This document shows positions 35,001-42,447 of a DNA stretch of 64,000 bases, piece by piece. The position numbers were made by a program, and so were the translations under genes. The stretch is from assembly GCA_019359235.1 (NCBI GenBank), contig JAHHHT010000001.1, positions 310,001 through 374,000 of the forward strand. Reading direction: 5' to 3'. The number at the start of each line of letters is the position of its first letter. Positions within the stretch are counted from its first letter, which is position 1. The notes under the pieces were generated by a model. The model saw nothing but the letters and a program-made list of their open reading frames with translations, had not been told where the DNA came from and searched no databases. Source of the DNA: Oscillatoria princeps RMCB-10. Lineage in GTDB: Bacteria; Cyanobacteriota; Cyanobacteriia; Cyanobacteriales; Oscillatoriaceae.

Positions 35001-37134
35001 GGATCAGAGAAGTCGCGCATTTGTCCTGAGGGCTTTGGCGGATAAACTGCCTGAAGTGTTGCCCGACGCCCTGCAAGCGGCACTGAGCATTCAGGATCAG
35101 CGAGATCGCGCATTTGTCCTGAGCGCTTTGGCGGATAAACTGCCAGAAGTCTTGCCCGGTGCCCTGCAAGCGGTACTGAGCATTCTGTTTGAGGAGTATC
35201 GCGCACAAGCCCTGAGCGCTTTGGCGGATAAACTGCCAGAAAATTTGCTGCCCGACGCCCTCCAGGCGGCACTGAGCATTCAGGATCAGCGATATCGCGC
35301 ACAAGCCCTGACGGCTTTGGCGGATAAACTGCCAGAAGTGTTGCCCGACGCCCTCCAGGCGGCACTGAGCATTCTGTTTGAGGAGTATCGCGCACAAGCC
35401 CTGAGCGCTTTGGCGGATAAACTGCCAGAAAATTTGCTGCCCGACGCCCTCCAGGCGGCACTGAGCATTCAGGATCAGCGATATCGCGCACAAGCCCTGA
35501 CGGCTTTGGCGGATAAACTGCCAGAAGTGTTGCCCGACGCCCTCCAGGTGGCACTGAGCATTCAGGATCGGGGGTATCGCGCACTTGTCCTGAGGGCTTT
35601 GGTGAATAAACTGCCAGAAGTGTTGTTGCCCGATGCCGTGCAAGGGTTATTACAGAGCATTCAGCTTCCGTATCACCCATCAGCCCTGAGCGCTTTGGTG
35701 AATAAACTGCCAGTGCTGCGCGACGCCCTCCAGGCGGCACAGAGCATTCAGTATCCGGGGGATCGCGCACTTGTCCTGAGGGATTTGGTGAATAAACTGC
35801 CACAAGAAAAGTTGCCCGAAGCCCTCCAGGCGGCACTGAGCATTCAGGATGAGTGGAGTCGCGCACTTGTCCTGAGCGCTTTGGCGGATAAACTGCCTGA
35901 AAATTTGTTGCCCGAAGCCCTCCAGGCGGCACTGAGCATTCAGCATGAGTGGAATCGCGCACAAGCCCTGAGCGCTTTGGCGGATAAACTGCCTGAAAAT
36001 TTGTTGCCCGACGCCCTGCAAGCGGCACAGAGGATTTGGGATGAGCAGTATCGCGCACTTGTCCTGAGCGCTTTGGCGGATAAACTGCCAGAAAATTTGC
36101 TGCCCGACGCCCTCCTGGAGGCACTGAGCATTCAGCATGATCGGGATCGCGAACTTCTCGTGAGCGCTTTGACGGATAAACTGTTTGAAAATTTGTTGCC
36201 CGACGCCCTGCAAGCGGCACAGATGATTTGGGATCAGCGGGATCGCGCACTTGTCCTGAGCGCTTTGGCGGATAAACTGCCAGAAAATTTGTTGCCCGAC
36301 GCCCTGCAAGCGGCACAGAGGATTTGGAATGAGCGGGATCGCGCACTTGTCCTGAGCGCTTTGGTGAATAAACTGCCAGAAAATTTGTTGCCCGACGCCC
36401 TGCAAGCAGCACAGAGCATTCAGGATCAGCTGTGTCGCGCACTTGTCCTGAGCGCTTTGGTGAATAAACTGCCAGAAAATTTGTTGCCCGACGCCCTGCA
36501 AGCAGCACAGAGCATTCAGGATCAGCTGTGTCGCGCACTTGTCCTGAGGGCTTTGGTGAATAAACTGCCAGAAAATTTGTTGCCCGACGCCCTGCAAGCG
36601 GCACAGAGGATTTGGGATGAGCAGTATCGCGCACTTGTCCTGAGCGCTTTGGCGGATAAACTGCCAGAAGTCTGGCCCGAAGCCCTTCAGGCGGCACAGA
36701 GGATTTGGGATGAGCGGGATCGCGCACGTGTCCTGAGGGCTTTGGTGAATAAACTGCCAGAAAATTTGTTGCCCGACGCCCTGCAAGCGGCACAGAGCAT
36801 TCAGCATGAGCTGTATCGCGCACTTGTCCTGAGCGCTTTGGCGGATAAACTGCCAGAAGTCTGGCCCGAAGCCCTTCAGGCGGCACTGAGTATTGAGAAT
36901 GAGAGCTGTCGCGCACATGCCCTGAGCGCTTTGGCACCCCGCCTGTCACAGATACCACCGGCTCGCCTTTTTCCCCTCTGGCGAGATGCGCTCCACTCCC
37001 TCTCCCGCCGCACTCGCAAGAACTTGCTGTCAGACTTAAAGGCACTGGTTCCAGTTATGTTTGCCTTAGGGGGTGAGAAAGCTCTCGCAGAGATTGCCGG
37101 TGCTGTTCAAGATGTGGGGCGGTGGTGGCGCTGA
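32041..37134 (+). CDS. NB-ARC STAND NTPase with about 35 homogeneous helical repeats
   Basis: A 1697-residue STAND ATPase. The NB-ARC core begins near residue 15, with P-loop GLGGIGKTT (54-62), Walker B LLVVDDAW (130-137), VLVISRR and GYLPVALNLVAARV, and a winged-helix/MHD-like RMHDLLRDEARRQL near 337. From about residue 534 to 1634 come roughly 35 repeats of 31-32 residues (consensus LSALADKLPENLLPDALQAA plus SIQDxxxRA), HEAT-like helix pairs. The C-terminal cap (LFPLWRDALHSLSRRTRKNL, LGGEKALAEIAGAVQDVGRW) is shared with other cyanobacterial repeat STAND proteins. Residues before the P-loop are too few for an effector domain. STAND proteins are sensors that oligomerise on ligand binding; a defence role is plausible but the effector is not seen. 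Confidence 0.93.
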   Translation: MPDNSRFPIGKPFQAPPLPANFVERPQVIRELKQRLLAEQSPSAGVFLISAIHGLGGIGKTTLASAIAHDAEIQNRFYDGILWATLGQDPDMLSLLGGWVEALGDYNFRPTSVGETSAHLQTLLRDKAVLLVVDDAWEPEHVTPFLVASYPSQVLVISRRADVAGAGAGVHQLQLMTPEESLALLDNSTHRQLEGEEKEAALRVAETAGYLPVALNLVAARVNRGVAWDELEEALKQEVARLEVLEGPRRKEQTALAASFNLSLKALREDSEQAWENFIALGVLPEDVRVAAPVAVTLWGMQSESETDERLKFLWNQGQLLLDSVAVVGGCEWKSYRMHDLLRDEARRQLIAPRPQGMGFSSLQEAHAQLLERYRQKRRNSLWHTLPEDGYIHEHLVWHLEKAGQVEEIHRLLREEAESGGNGWYEARERLGQTAGYLANVTSAWELAEANPTEASLPEVVGSECRYALIAASVNSLAANMPVNLLVALVKKKVWAPAQGLVYALQIPDPEPKARALTKLADCLPSPLRERALQTALQAALSIQDQRDRAQALSALADKLPENLLPDALQAAQSIQSRRERALFLSALANKLPENLLPDALQAALQCTRERALFLSALVNKLPENLLPCALPMPPSIQFTPDSAQVLDALVNKLPQEKWPDAVQAALSIQDQRYRAHALRALANKLPEVLPDALQAAQSIQDERYRAYALGVLADKLPEVLPEALQAAQSIQDEWSRAQALRALADKLPEVLPEALQAAQSIQDEWSRAQALRALADKLPENLLPDALQAAQSIQDEWSRAQALRALADKLPENLLPDALQAALSIQDQRDRADALRALADKLPENLLPDALQAALSIQDQRDRADALRALADKLPENLLPDALQAALSIQDQGYRADALRALADKLPENLLPDALQAALSIQDQRDRADALRALADKLPENLLPDALQAALSIQDQRDRADALRALADKLPENLLPDALQAALSIQDQRSRAFVLRALADKLPEVLPDALQAALSIQDQRDRAFVLSALADKLPEVLPGALQAVLSILFEEYRAQALSALADKLPENLLPDALQAALSIQDQRYRAQALTALADKLPEVLPDALQAALSILFEEYRAQALSALADKLPENLLPDALQAALSIQDQRYRAQALTALADKLPEVLPDALQVALSIQDRGYRALVLRALVNKLPEVLLPDAVQGLLQSIQLPYHPSALSALVNKLPVLRDALQAAQSIQYPGDRALVLRDLVNKLPQEKLPEALQAALSIQDEWSRALVLSALADKLPENLLPEALQAALSIQHEWNRAQALSALADKLPENLLPDALQAAQRIWDEQYRALVLSALADKLPENLLPDALLEALSIQHDRDRELLVSALTDKLFENLLPDALQAAQMIWDQRDRALVLSALADKLPENLLPDALQAAQRIWNERDRALVLSALVNKLPENLLPDALQAAQSIQDQLCRALVLSALVNKLPENLLPDALQAAQSIQDQLCRALVLRALVNKLPENLLPDALQAAQRIWDEQYRALVLSALADKLPEVWPEALQAAQRIWDERDRARVLRALVNKLPENLLPDALQAAQSIQHELYRALVLSALADKLPEVWPEALQAALSIENESCRAHALSALAPRLSQIPPARLFPLWRDALHSLSRRTRKNLLSDLKALVPVMFALGGEKALAEIAGAVQDVGRWWR
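33640..36940 (+). repeat. Tandem 93/96-bp coding repeat array
   Basis: About 35 units that keep near-identical DNA (GGCGGATAAACTGCC, GAAAATTTGTTGCCCGA, TGAGCATTCAGGATCAGCG). Divergence is concentrated at the SIQDQxxRA stretch. The unit length is a multiple of three, which keeps the opposite strand free of stops. Confidence 0.9.
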
Positions 37135-37207
37135 GGGGTGCCGATCGCTGTCTCTTTTCCAGGCAGAGTTGCGGAAGAATTCCACTTTCTTATTGCTAGT
37201 TTCCGGG

Positions 37208-37382
37208 CGATTGAAAAGAAGCTGTTGGCGAATCCCTGAGGGGTTAGACCTTCTCGCTCGGAAGTAAAGAACGGCGTTGCATTGGCGAAGCGAAATTTCG
37301 GGTGCAGTCGTAAAGATCCGCGCCGCCAATGCTTCGCCCCTACACAAGATACGATGTAGGGGCGAAGCATGAGCGCGACTGT
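37208..37382 (-). repeat. GGGGCGAAGCAT repeat element, inverted copy
   Basis: Opposite orientation to 20290-20470: GTTGGCGAAT, CCTGAGGGGTTAGACC, CCAATGCTTCGCCCCTACA, TGTAGGGGCGAAGCATGAGC in reversed order. Confidence 0.7.
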
Positions 37383-37729
37383 TTCTGCAATCGGTGAAAG
37401 GATTACATCTGCTCATGCTTCGCCCTTCCCCTACCGCTACTAGCAGACAAACCCAAAAACCTACCCCCAAAAGAGGGCATCATGGTGGGGGTAAGCCCCC
37501 ACATCAATTCGCCAACAGCATCTTGAAAACTCACTGCGACAAACTTTCGCCCGCCTTCGCGGGCTAAGAGAAGAGCGAAATTTATCTGGTTCCTAGGCTC
37601 CGCCTGGGAACCCACAGTTAGAGGCTCCGCCTCGTTTTTTGCCTCGTCTTGTGCGGCTGCCGGTGGGGGCAGAGCCTCCAATTAGGCATTTCCAGGCTCT
37701 GCCTGGGAACGAGAAATTCACGCTCCAAT

Positions 37730-37780
37730 AAAGCCCGCGCAGGCGGGCTTCGTTTGTATAGCGGCAGAATTCATTCTGCC
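37730..37780. repeat. Two-hairpin dispersed repeat
   Basis: First stem CCCGCGCAGGCGGG, then TTTGTATAGC, then second stem GGCAGAATTCATTCTGCC. Other copies: 37948-37998, 39381-39432, 50034-50090, 58796-58853 and 59191-59248. Confidence 0.8.
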
Positions 37781-37838
37781 GAGAATGCCGAGAATGCCGA
37801 GAATGCCGGTCATGCCGGCAATGCCGGCAATGCCGGTG

Positions 37839-37940
37839 GGGCTAAAGCCCAACTACGAACCTTTGGGCTAAAGCCCAACTACGAACCTTTGGGCTAAAGC
37901 CCAACTACGAACCTTTGGGCTAAAGCCCAACTACAAACCT
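37839..37940 (+). repeat. 26-bp tandem repeat array (GGGCTAAAGCCC units)
   Basis: Four units of GGGCTAAAGCCCAACTAC plus GAACCTTT; each unit starts with the palindrome GGGCTaaAGCCC. A second three-unit array is at 39298-39374. It is not a CRISPR: there are no unique spacers between units. Confidence 0.85.
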
Positions 37941-37947
37941 AGAAATA

Positions 37948-37998
37948 AAGCTGGTGCAGGCGGGCTTTGTCTGTATAGCGGCAGAATTCATTCTGCCG
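37948..37998. repeat. Two-hairpin dispersed repeat
   Basis: Directly follows the 26-mer array, as does the copy at 39381-39432; the first stem here is degenerate (CTGGTGCAGGCGGG). Confidence 0.75.
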
Positions 37999-38073
37999 AG
38001 AATGCCGGCAATGCCGACAATTCCGGAAAGTGATACAATTTAGATCCAAGCGAAAAGTTTCATCCCAACTTGA

Positions 38074-38973
38074 ATGACAAGATTCGTCCATGACCAATTT
38101 GCCAAGCAATATCTCAAAGAGATACTAAGTCCTATGGGGCAAGTGGAAACCAGCCGGGATATGGCGGGAGAAGTCCGGCAAATCGACGTTTTGTTTGCCC
38201 CCTCATCCCCACCGGCAGCCGTTGCGTCAACTCTGGGTTTGCTGGGGAAATTTGCGGCAACACCGGCAGTCTTTGAGCCTTTCCGCAATGCAGTTGCGCC
38301 GCCGGATGTTCGCAGCTGCCTCAGCAAGCTGTTCCAGCTTTATGCGGAATTAGAGCGCAACCGGGAGAGTGGCCGAATTGATGAGGCCGACTTACCGCAA
38401 CTTTGGATACTGTCTCCTACCGTTTCCGCCTCAATCTTAGAAGGATTGGGCGCTATACAGCACCCAGATCAGTGGGTGAGAGGGGTTTATTTTCTCCCCA
38501 CCTCTCTCAAAACAGCAATTGTCGCCATTCACCAACTGCCGCGCACCCCAGAAACCCTGTGGGTGAGGGTTTTAGGTAAGGGAAACGTTCAAAAACAGGC
38601 CATTGCCGAGCTGAAAGCCCTTCCAAAGGATAACCCATTCCGTTTCAATGCGCTAGAATTGCTGTATAACCTGCGAACGATTTTAGAAGTCCGTCAAGAC
38701 TTAGAGCAAGAAGACCGGGAGTTAATTATGGAACTGTCACCCCTTTATTTGCAAAGGCTGGAAGATGCCACGCAAGCCGGTGTCCAGCAGGGCGTCCAGC
38801 AAGGTCAGCGCCTGATGGTTGAGAGCATGCTTCAGGTTAAGTTTGGGGTTATCGATGAGGAATTGTCCCAAATTATTGAGCCTTTGATACAGCTCGATCC
38901 TCTGGAACGCACCCAGCTCATCATGCTGCTCAACCGCGAAGAACTCTTAGCTAGGTTCAACCGGCAAAGATAA
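38074..38973 (+). CDS. Rpn/PD-(D/E)XK-like protein, DUF4351-type
   Basis: A 299-residue protein of the Rpn-like group common in cyanobacteria. The N-terminus MTRFVHDQFAKQYLKEIL leads to a candidate nuclease core GEVRQIDVLFAP (about residues 33-44), reduced compared with the usual E...xDxxF/ExK pattern. A helical middle and a DUF4351-like C-terminus follow (EALEQ-type helices with GVQQGVQQGQRLMVESMLQVKFG). Relatives promote recombination or are remnants of PD-(D/E)XK nucleases. No ribosome site stands out before the ATG. It lies between repeat arrays, next to the NB-ARC gene and a methyltransferase gene. Confidence 0.8.
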   Translation: MTRFVHDQFAKQYLKEILSPMGQVETSRDMAGEVRQIDVLFAPSSPPAAVASTLGLLGKFAATPAVFEPFRNAVAPPDVRSCLSKLFQLYAELERNRESGRIDEADLPQLWILSPTVSASILEGLGAIQHPDQWVRGVYFLPTSLKTAIVAIHQLPRTPETLWVRVLGKGNVQKQAIAELKALPKDNPFRFNALELLYNLRTILEVRQDLEQEDRELIMELSPLYLQRLEDATQAGVQQGVQQGQRLMVESMLQVKFGVIDEELSQIIEPLIQLDPLERTQLIMLLNREELLARFNRQR

Positions 38974-39241
38974 CCGATTATGTGATAAACTGTAGGGAGG
39001 GTCAACCGCTATCGGTGTCAACTTAAGCTCCCGGCGAATGGAATTCGCGGCTACACAAACGAAGTCCGCCTACGCGGACTAAGAGAAGAGCGGGACTTGA
39101 AAAACCCTTGCCTTGCGGGTTTTGTCTGTATAGCTGCGGTTTCAACCGCCCAGAACTGGGAACAGCTTAAGCTGACACCAATGGTCAACCGCGCCCCTCT
39201 CTCCTATTCAGAAGCACTCATCCTAAGGGAGGCACACCGGC

Positions 39242-39304
39242 ATGGTACAGCAAATCGTACAGCAACTTGAAACCCCAATCCCAGATGAGATACCTTTGGG
39301 CTAA
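39242..39304 (+). pseudogene. Start of a gene cut off by a repeat array
   Basis: ATG with AAGGGAGG about 10 nt upstream, coding MVQQIVQQLETPIPDEIPLG and then a stop inside the first GGGCTAAAGCCC unit. The good ribosome site and protein-like start suggest a real gene whose remainder was lost when the repeat array arrived. Family not recognised. Confidence 0.5.
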
Positions 39305-39374
39305 AGCCCAACTACGAACCTTTTGGGCTAAAGCCCAACTACGAACTTTTGGGCTAAAGCCCAACTACAAACCT
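39298..39374 (+). repeat. 26-bp tandem repeat array, three units
   Basis: Same unit as 37839-37940 with slight length changes (ACCTTTT, ACTTTT), followed by the same CTAGAAATAAAGC joint and a two-hairpin repeat. Confidence 0.85.
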
Positions 39375-39380
39375 AGAAAT

Positions 39381-39432
39381 AAAGCCCGCGAAGGCGGGCT
39401 TTGTCTGTATAGCGGCAGAATTCATTCTGCCG
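39381..39432. repeat. Two-hairpin dispersed repeat
   Basis: CCCGCGAAGGCGGG stem, then GGCAGAATTCATTCTGCC. Confidence 0.8.
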
Positions 39433-39500
39433 ACAATGCCGAGAATGCCGATAATACCGGCAATACCGGCAATGCCGGCTCCCTTAATTCTTTGAATTGC

Positions 39501-40787
39501 TTATCCCTCAACCGAAAGGAGTCCTTCCTGAAGCGGAAGCCGGTGTTTGCGGTTCAGCCACTTCACATTTCTATCCCTAATTTTATCAAATTTATAACCT
39601 TTAAACCCAGCCGCAACAGCCAGCTCGCCCAGCCACCTGTCGGCAGGCACATATATTCCATAAGGTGCGGAATCCCCCACCACAAAGCACACCAGAGCGC
39701 CGGCAGCGGTGACGCGCCGCAAAGCCAGCCAAACTTTTGCCATATCGCTGAAATACGCCGCAATCATCGTGTGATAGGGCTTTTTGCCTCCGTGATTCTC
39801 TCGCTCAGCTGCCAGCCGGCTGCAAATTTCAGCAATTTCCGGGCGAATCGGCTCAAGCACCGGCTCGCTAAGAATGCTCTCAATCTCTTTATTCAATTTA
39901 GCGGCGTGCTGGGTGCAAGAGCGGATAAGATACCGGCGCACTGCGTTTTGCAAATCCCCCCAACTGCGAACTTGCCCAAAGAAACTCATCTCCAGTCTCG
40001 TGGCGTCAGCATAATCATAATTATTGGCATAAGGCGGTGAGGTGATGACCAAATCCGCCCAACCGGCAGGAATTGCAGCGCATTCTCTGGCGTCTTCCCG
40101 ATAGAGGATCGCCCTCGCCCCGCCGGCAAGCCGGTGCCGTTTTTCCATGTCCTCGCTCATCAGCCTGACTTTCGCGGCAAAGGCAACGTATGGCTCAACT
40201 ATCTTGGCTTTTGTCTTGTTGGGGAGAACATATTGCCACTGAGCGGTCACCACCGGCGAGCACTCCCGCAAAATCGACACCAGCGCCAGCCAAACCAGTT
40301 CGGAAACCGGGGAATTGTCAGCAGCTTCTTCCCACGCTTTCCGCAAGGCATCCAGCTGGGAGAGGGCTGCCGGTGGGAAGCACTTCTGAATCAGCGGCGG
40401 ATATTCACTCCCATCTCCCCCTTGCGTTTTTGCTCGCCCTGTGATAAGATTAGCATAGTCGCAAAATGCTTTGGGATTTTCCCGCCAGCAAAGCTTTGCC
40501 TGAGCGATGCGAGCGACAAAGGGATGGGCTTCAATCCCTATAGCGTCTATGTCGCAACATTCAGCGGCTAAAAGCGAAGTGCCCGAACCGGCAAACGGGT
40601 CAAGAACTCGACGCCTGCCTCTGGCTTTTTCTCGCTCAATGAGTCCTTCTACCCAAGGCGCGGAAAACCCTGCTGAGTAGCGAAACCACCGGTGCACCGG
40701 CTGTGACAGGTTGTCGGCAAAGGTTGAGGCTCTGTCGCTCTCAGCCGCACCTTCATCTGTGGGGAATAATTCTAGCTGTTTTGCCAA
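39501..40787 (-). CDS. DNA methyltransferase, amino-group type (N4-cytosine or N6-adenine)
   Basis: A 428-residue SAM-dependent DNA methyltransferase. The SAM-binding motif DPFAGSGTSLLAAE is at residues 62-75, and the catalytic motif IV reads TSPPYANNYDYADATRLEMS near 249-268. A C-terminal KIRDRNVKWLN follows. The order FxGxG then S/TSPPY, with the recognition region between them, is that of the alpha-type amino-methyltransferases; TSPPY favours N4-cytosine. No restriction endonuclease gene is adjacent, so it is an orphan or its partner was lost (the PD-(D/E)XK-like gene at 38074 is the only candidate, on the opposite strand). Its target sequence cannot be read. Confidence 0.9.
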   Translation of the reverse strand: MAKQLELFPTDEGAAESDRASTFADNLSQPVHRWFRYSAGFSAPWVEGLIEREKARGRRRVLDPFAGSGTSLLAAECCDIDAIGIEAHPFVARIAQAKLCWRENPKAFCDYANLITGRAKTQGGDGSEYPPLIQKCFPPAALSQLDALRKAWEEAADNSPVSELVWLALVSILRECSPVVTAQWQYVLPNKTKAKIVEPYVAFAAKVRLMSEDMEKRHRLAGGARAILYREDARECAAIPAGWADLVITSPPYANNYDYADATRLEMSFFGQVRSWGDLQNAVRRYLIRSCTQHAAKLNKEIESILSEPVLEPIRPEIAEICSRLAAERENHGGKKPYHTMIAAYFSDMAKVWLALRRVTAAGALVCFVVGDSAPYGIYVPADRWLGELAVAAGFKGYKFDKIRDRNVKWLNRKHRLPLQEGLLSVEG

Positions 40788-41043
40788 TCCGTATTGCCTC
40801 GGAAAGTCACGCCACTGGCAATTGTAATGCTTCGGGGTGCCGGTGGGGGAGTGCCGGCGGTTGGGGGTGCCTGCCGGTGCCGGAGAGTGAACCTTTTCCC
40901 TCCCGGCTGCGTCTTCAAGAAAAACTCAGCCCGGACGTAGGACAGGCGTCCCACCTATCCCTCTCAGGCGTAGGACAGGCGTTCCCTCCGATCCGTCTCA
41001 GTTACAGCTATTAATGTCCAAAATTTCTTGGAGGATTCTTACT

Positions 41044-41877
41044 ATGTCCCCAAAGTCGTTAAAATCCCGTAACAGTGTTGCCTTCTCAGCGGTTAGAGGG
41101 ATTGGCTTGTCCCTGGGTGTGGCGGTGCTGCTGGTTGGCGGGGGTGCCGGTGCGGCGACAGACTCAACAGATTCTGAGGTGCTAGTCGCGCAGTACGCGC
41201 CGGTACGCTCCAATGTGCGAGTCCCCCCCAGCGATTCCCCGCAGTCCGCTGACGATCCATCCGCACCGGATGCTGGCACCCAAACAGCTGAAGGGCCACG
41301 GTTTACCTGCGAGTACATCAACGGTCAGCACACTGTAATGTACCACCCGCAAAGCCAGGAGGGTCTGGCTTATGCCTGGGCGACGCCTACTGCCCTGGGG
41401 GGTGGCTGGACGCCGGAAGCTCGCTGCAACGAAATCAGCCGCCGGTTGGAAGCTTACCGCCCCGACGGTTTGCAAGAACTGCGCACTGCAGTGGAAAATA
41501 ACTACAATACTATCTGCGTCACGACTGAGGGAAACCCTGCTTGCCGGATTGTGCTGACGGTGCCTCCCGGACAAGATCCCAGGGCAATCCGCGATCGCGT
41601 TTTCCAGAATTTGACTGTGGCGGATAGTGGCGGGCAAACGGATGCTGTTACCACATTTACCGGCACCGGTCAAGATGGCAAGCTGCTGGAGCAGATTTTG
41701 GGCACAGTTGTCCCCGGTCAGGGGAGCCGGCCTAACCGGCAGTCGGCGTCTGACGGTATCAATTTGCGACCTTTCTTAGATCGCGCGGATGGCGGCACCG
41801 GCGCGAAGCTGCGGGGAGGTGGGGGAGGTGCTCGCAATGACTCCAGCCCCCGGCTGAACCCGGATATTTTCCGGTAA
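41044..41877 (+). CDS. COP23-domain secreted protein
   Basis: 277 residues with a cleavable-looking signal peptide (residues 1-38, AVRGIGLSLGVAVLLVGGGAGA). The COP23 domain covers about 85-195 (RFTCEYINGQHTVMYHP, YAWATPTALGGGWTPEARCN and VTTEGNPACRIVLTVPPG), with conserved Cys residues for disulphides. COP23 is named after a circadian-oscillating membrane protein of Cyanothece; the activity is unknown. The start at 41044 is chosen because GGAGG lies 9 nt before it. The C-terminus is Gly-rich (GGTGAKLRGGGGGA) and disordered. Confidence 0.85.
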   Translation: MSPKSLKSRNSVAFSAVRGIGLSLGVAVLLVGGGAGAATDSTDSEVLVAQYAPVRSNVRVPPSDSPQSADDPSAPDAGTQTAEGPRFTCEYINGQHTVMYHPQSQEGLAYAWATPTALGGGWTPEARCNEISRRLEAYRPDGLQELRTAVENNYNTICVTTEGNPACRIVLTVPPGQDPRAIRDRVFQNLTVADSGGQTDAVTTFTGTGQDGKLLEQILGTVVPGQGSRPNRQSASDGINLRPFLDRADGGTGAKLRGGGGGARNDSSPRLNPDIFR

Positions 41878-42074
41878 AGCCGGTTCTGAGGCTGATTATA
41901 GCACCGGCAGCGTCCTGCGCACGTGTGTGTCAAGGGCTGCCGGTGGTTCAGTAGCGGGGAAAAGAGTTAGTTTTCAAAGGGGAAAGAATTAATAAACCGC
42001 CCCCGTGAAGGAGCGCCGAGAAATGGTAGGTGAACTGTCTATTGCTATAAAATCCTTGCATCCCTCCCCCCGGA

Positions 42075-42416
42075 TCAGGTTGATGGATTGCCTTTCTGTC
42101 GCAAAGAATACTGTCCGACAATCCGCACGTCCAGCTCATAGGTGTCAGCCAGCCGGCGGCGTTTGAGCGCCCGATTTATCGCTTCGGCTCCCCAGCGAAT
42201 CACTTCCAGCTGCTGGTTGGTTGTGCTGTCTGGGTGAGTGCGGTAGAAGTAGAGCGGCTTGGGAAGGTGCTTAATTTGGGTTACTTCTGAGAACCGCAGG
42301 CATAAATCGTAGTCTTCTGCAAGCTCGAATGACTCGTCAACACCTCCTATTTGCTCGTAGATATTGCGGCGATAAAGCCGGAAGTGAAAGCGTGTGGTGA
42401 CTGGGACGGCTGGCAA
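42075..42416 (-). pseudogene. Truncated family 2 glycosyltransferase (3' half)
   Basis: Corresponds to residues about 150-255 of the intact enzyme at 52441-53265: FHFRLYRRNIYEQIGGVDES, LAEDYDLCLRFSE, KPLYFYRTHPDSTTN and GAEAINRALKRRRLA. The catalytic N-terminal half with the DxD motif is missing, and the sequence before it is unrelated, so the fragment cannot be active. Downstream DNA (TGCATCCCTCCCCCCGG) is also shared with the intact copy. Confidence 0.85.
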
Positions 42417-42447
42417 GCGTTACCCTGCATTTTGTGGGTGCAGTGGA

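Larger units (their letters stand above)
37135..38073. other. Repeat-filled intergenic region
   Basis: Contains the inverted copy (37208-37382) of the 20290-20470 element, two-hairpin repeats (37730-37780, 37948-37998), a short GAGAATGCC tandem (37780-37836) and a 26-mer tandem array (37839-37940). No gene. Confidence 0.75.
38974..39500. other. Repeat-filled intergenic region with a truncated gene start
   Basis: Holds degenerate two-hairpin repeats (about 39040-39155), a truncated small reading frame (39242-39304), a 26-mer array (39298-39374), a two-hairpin repeat (39381-39432) and a GAGAATGCC-type short tandem (39430-39480). Confidence 0.7.

Noticed and set aside
33622-35643. Second minus-strand frame (673 codons) in the same array
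   Set aside because: Same repeat artefact in another register; its Gln/Ile/Arg-rich sequence is simply the complement of the repeat.
33956-37045. A very long open frame (about 1000 codons) on the minus strand opposite the NB-ARC repeats
   Set aside because: It exists because the repeat unit is a multiple of three and lacks stops on the opposite strand; it has no start context and its codons mirror the repeats. The plus-strand gene has recognisable NB-ARC motifs.
37839-37940. Possible CRISPR array
   Set aside because: The 26-bp units are directly adjacent with no variable spacers, and no cas genes are present.
39267-40040. A 257-codon plus-strand frame overlapping the methyltransferase end
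   Set aside because: Begins in repeat DNA and runs antisense to the methyltransferase; no protein-like features.
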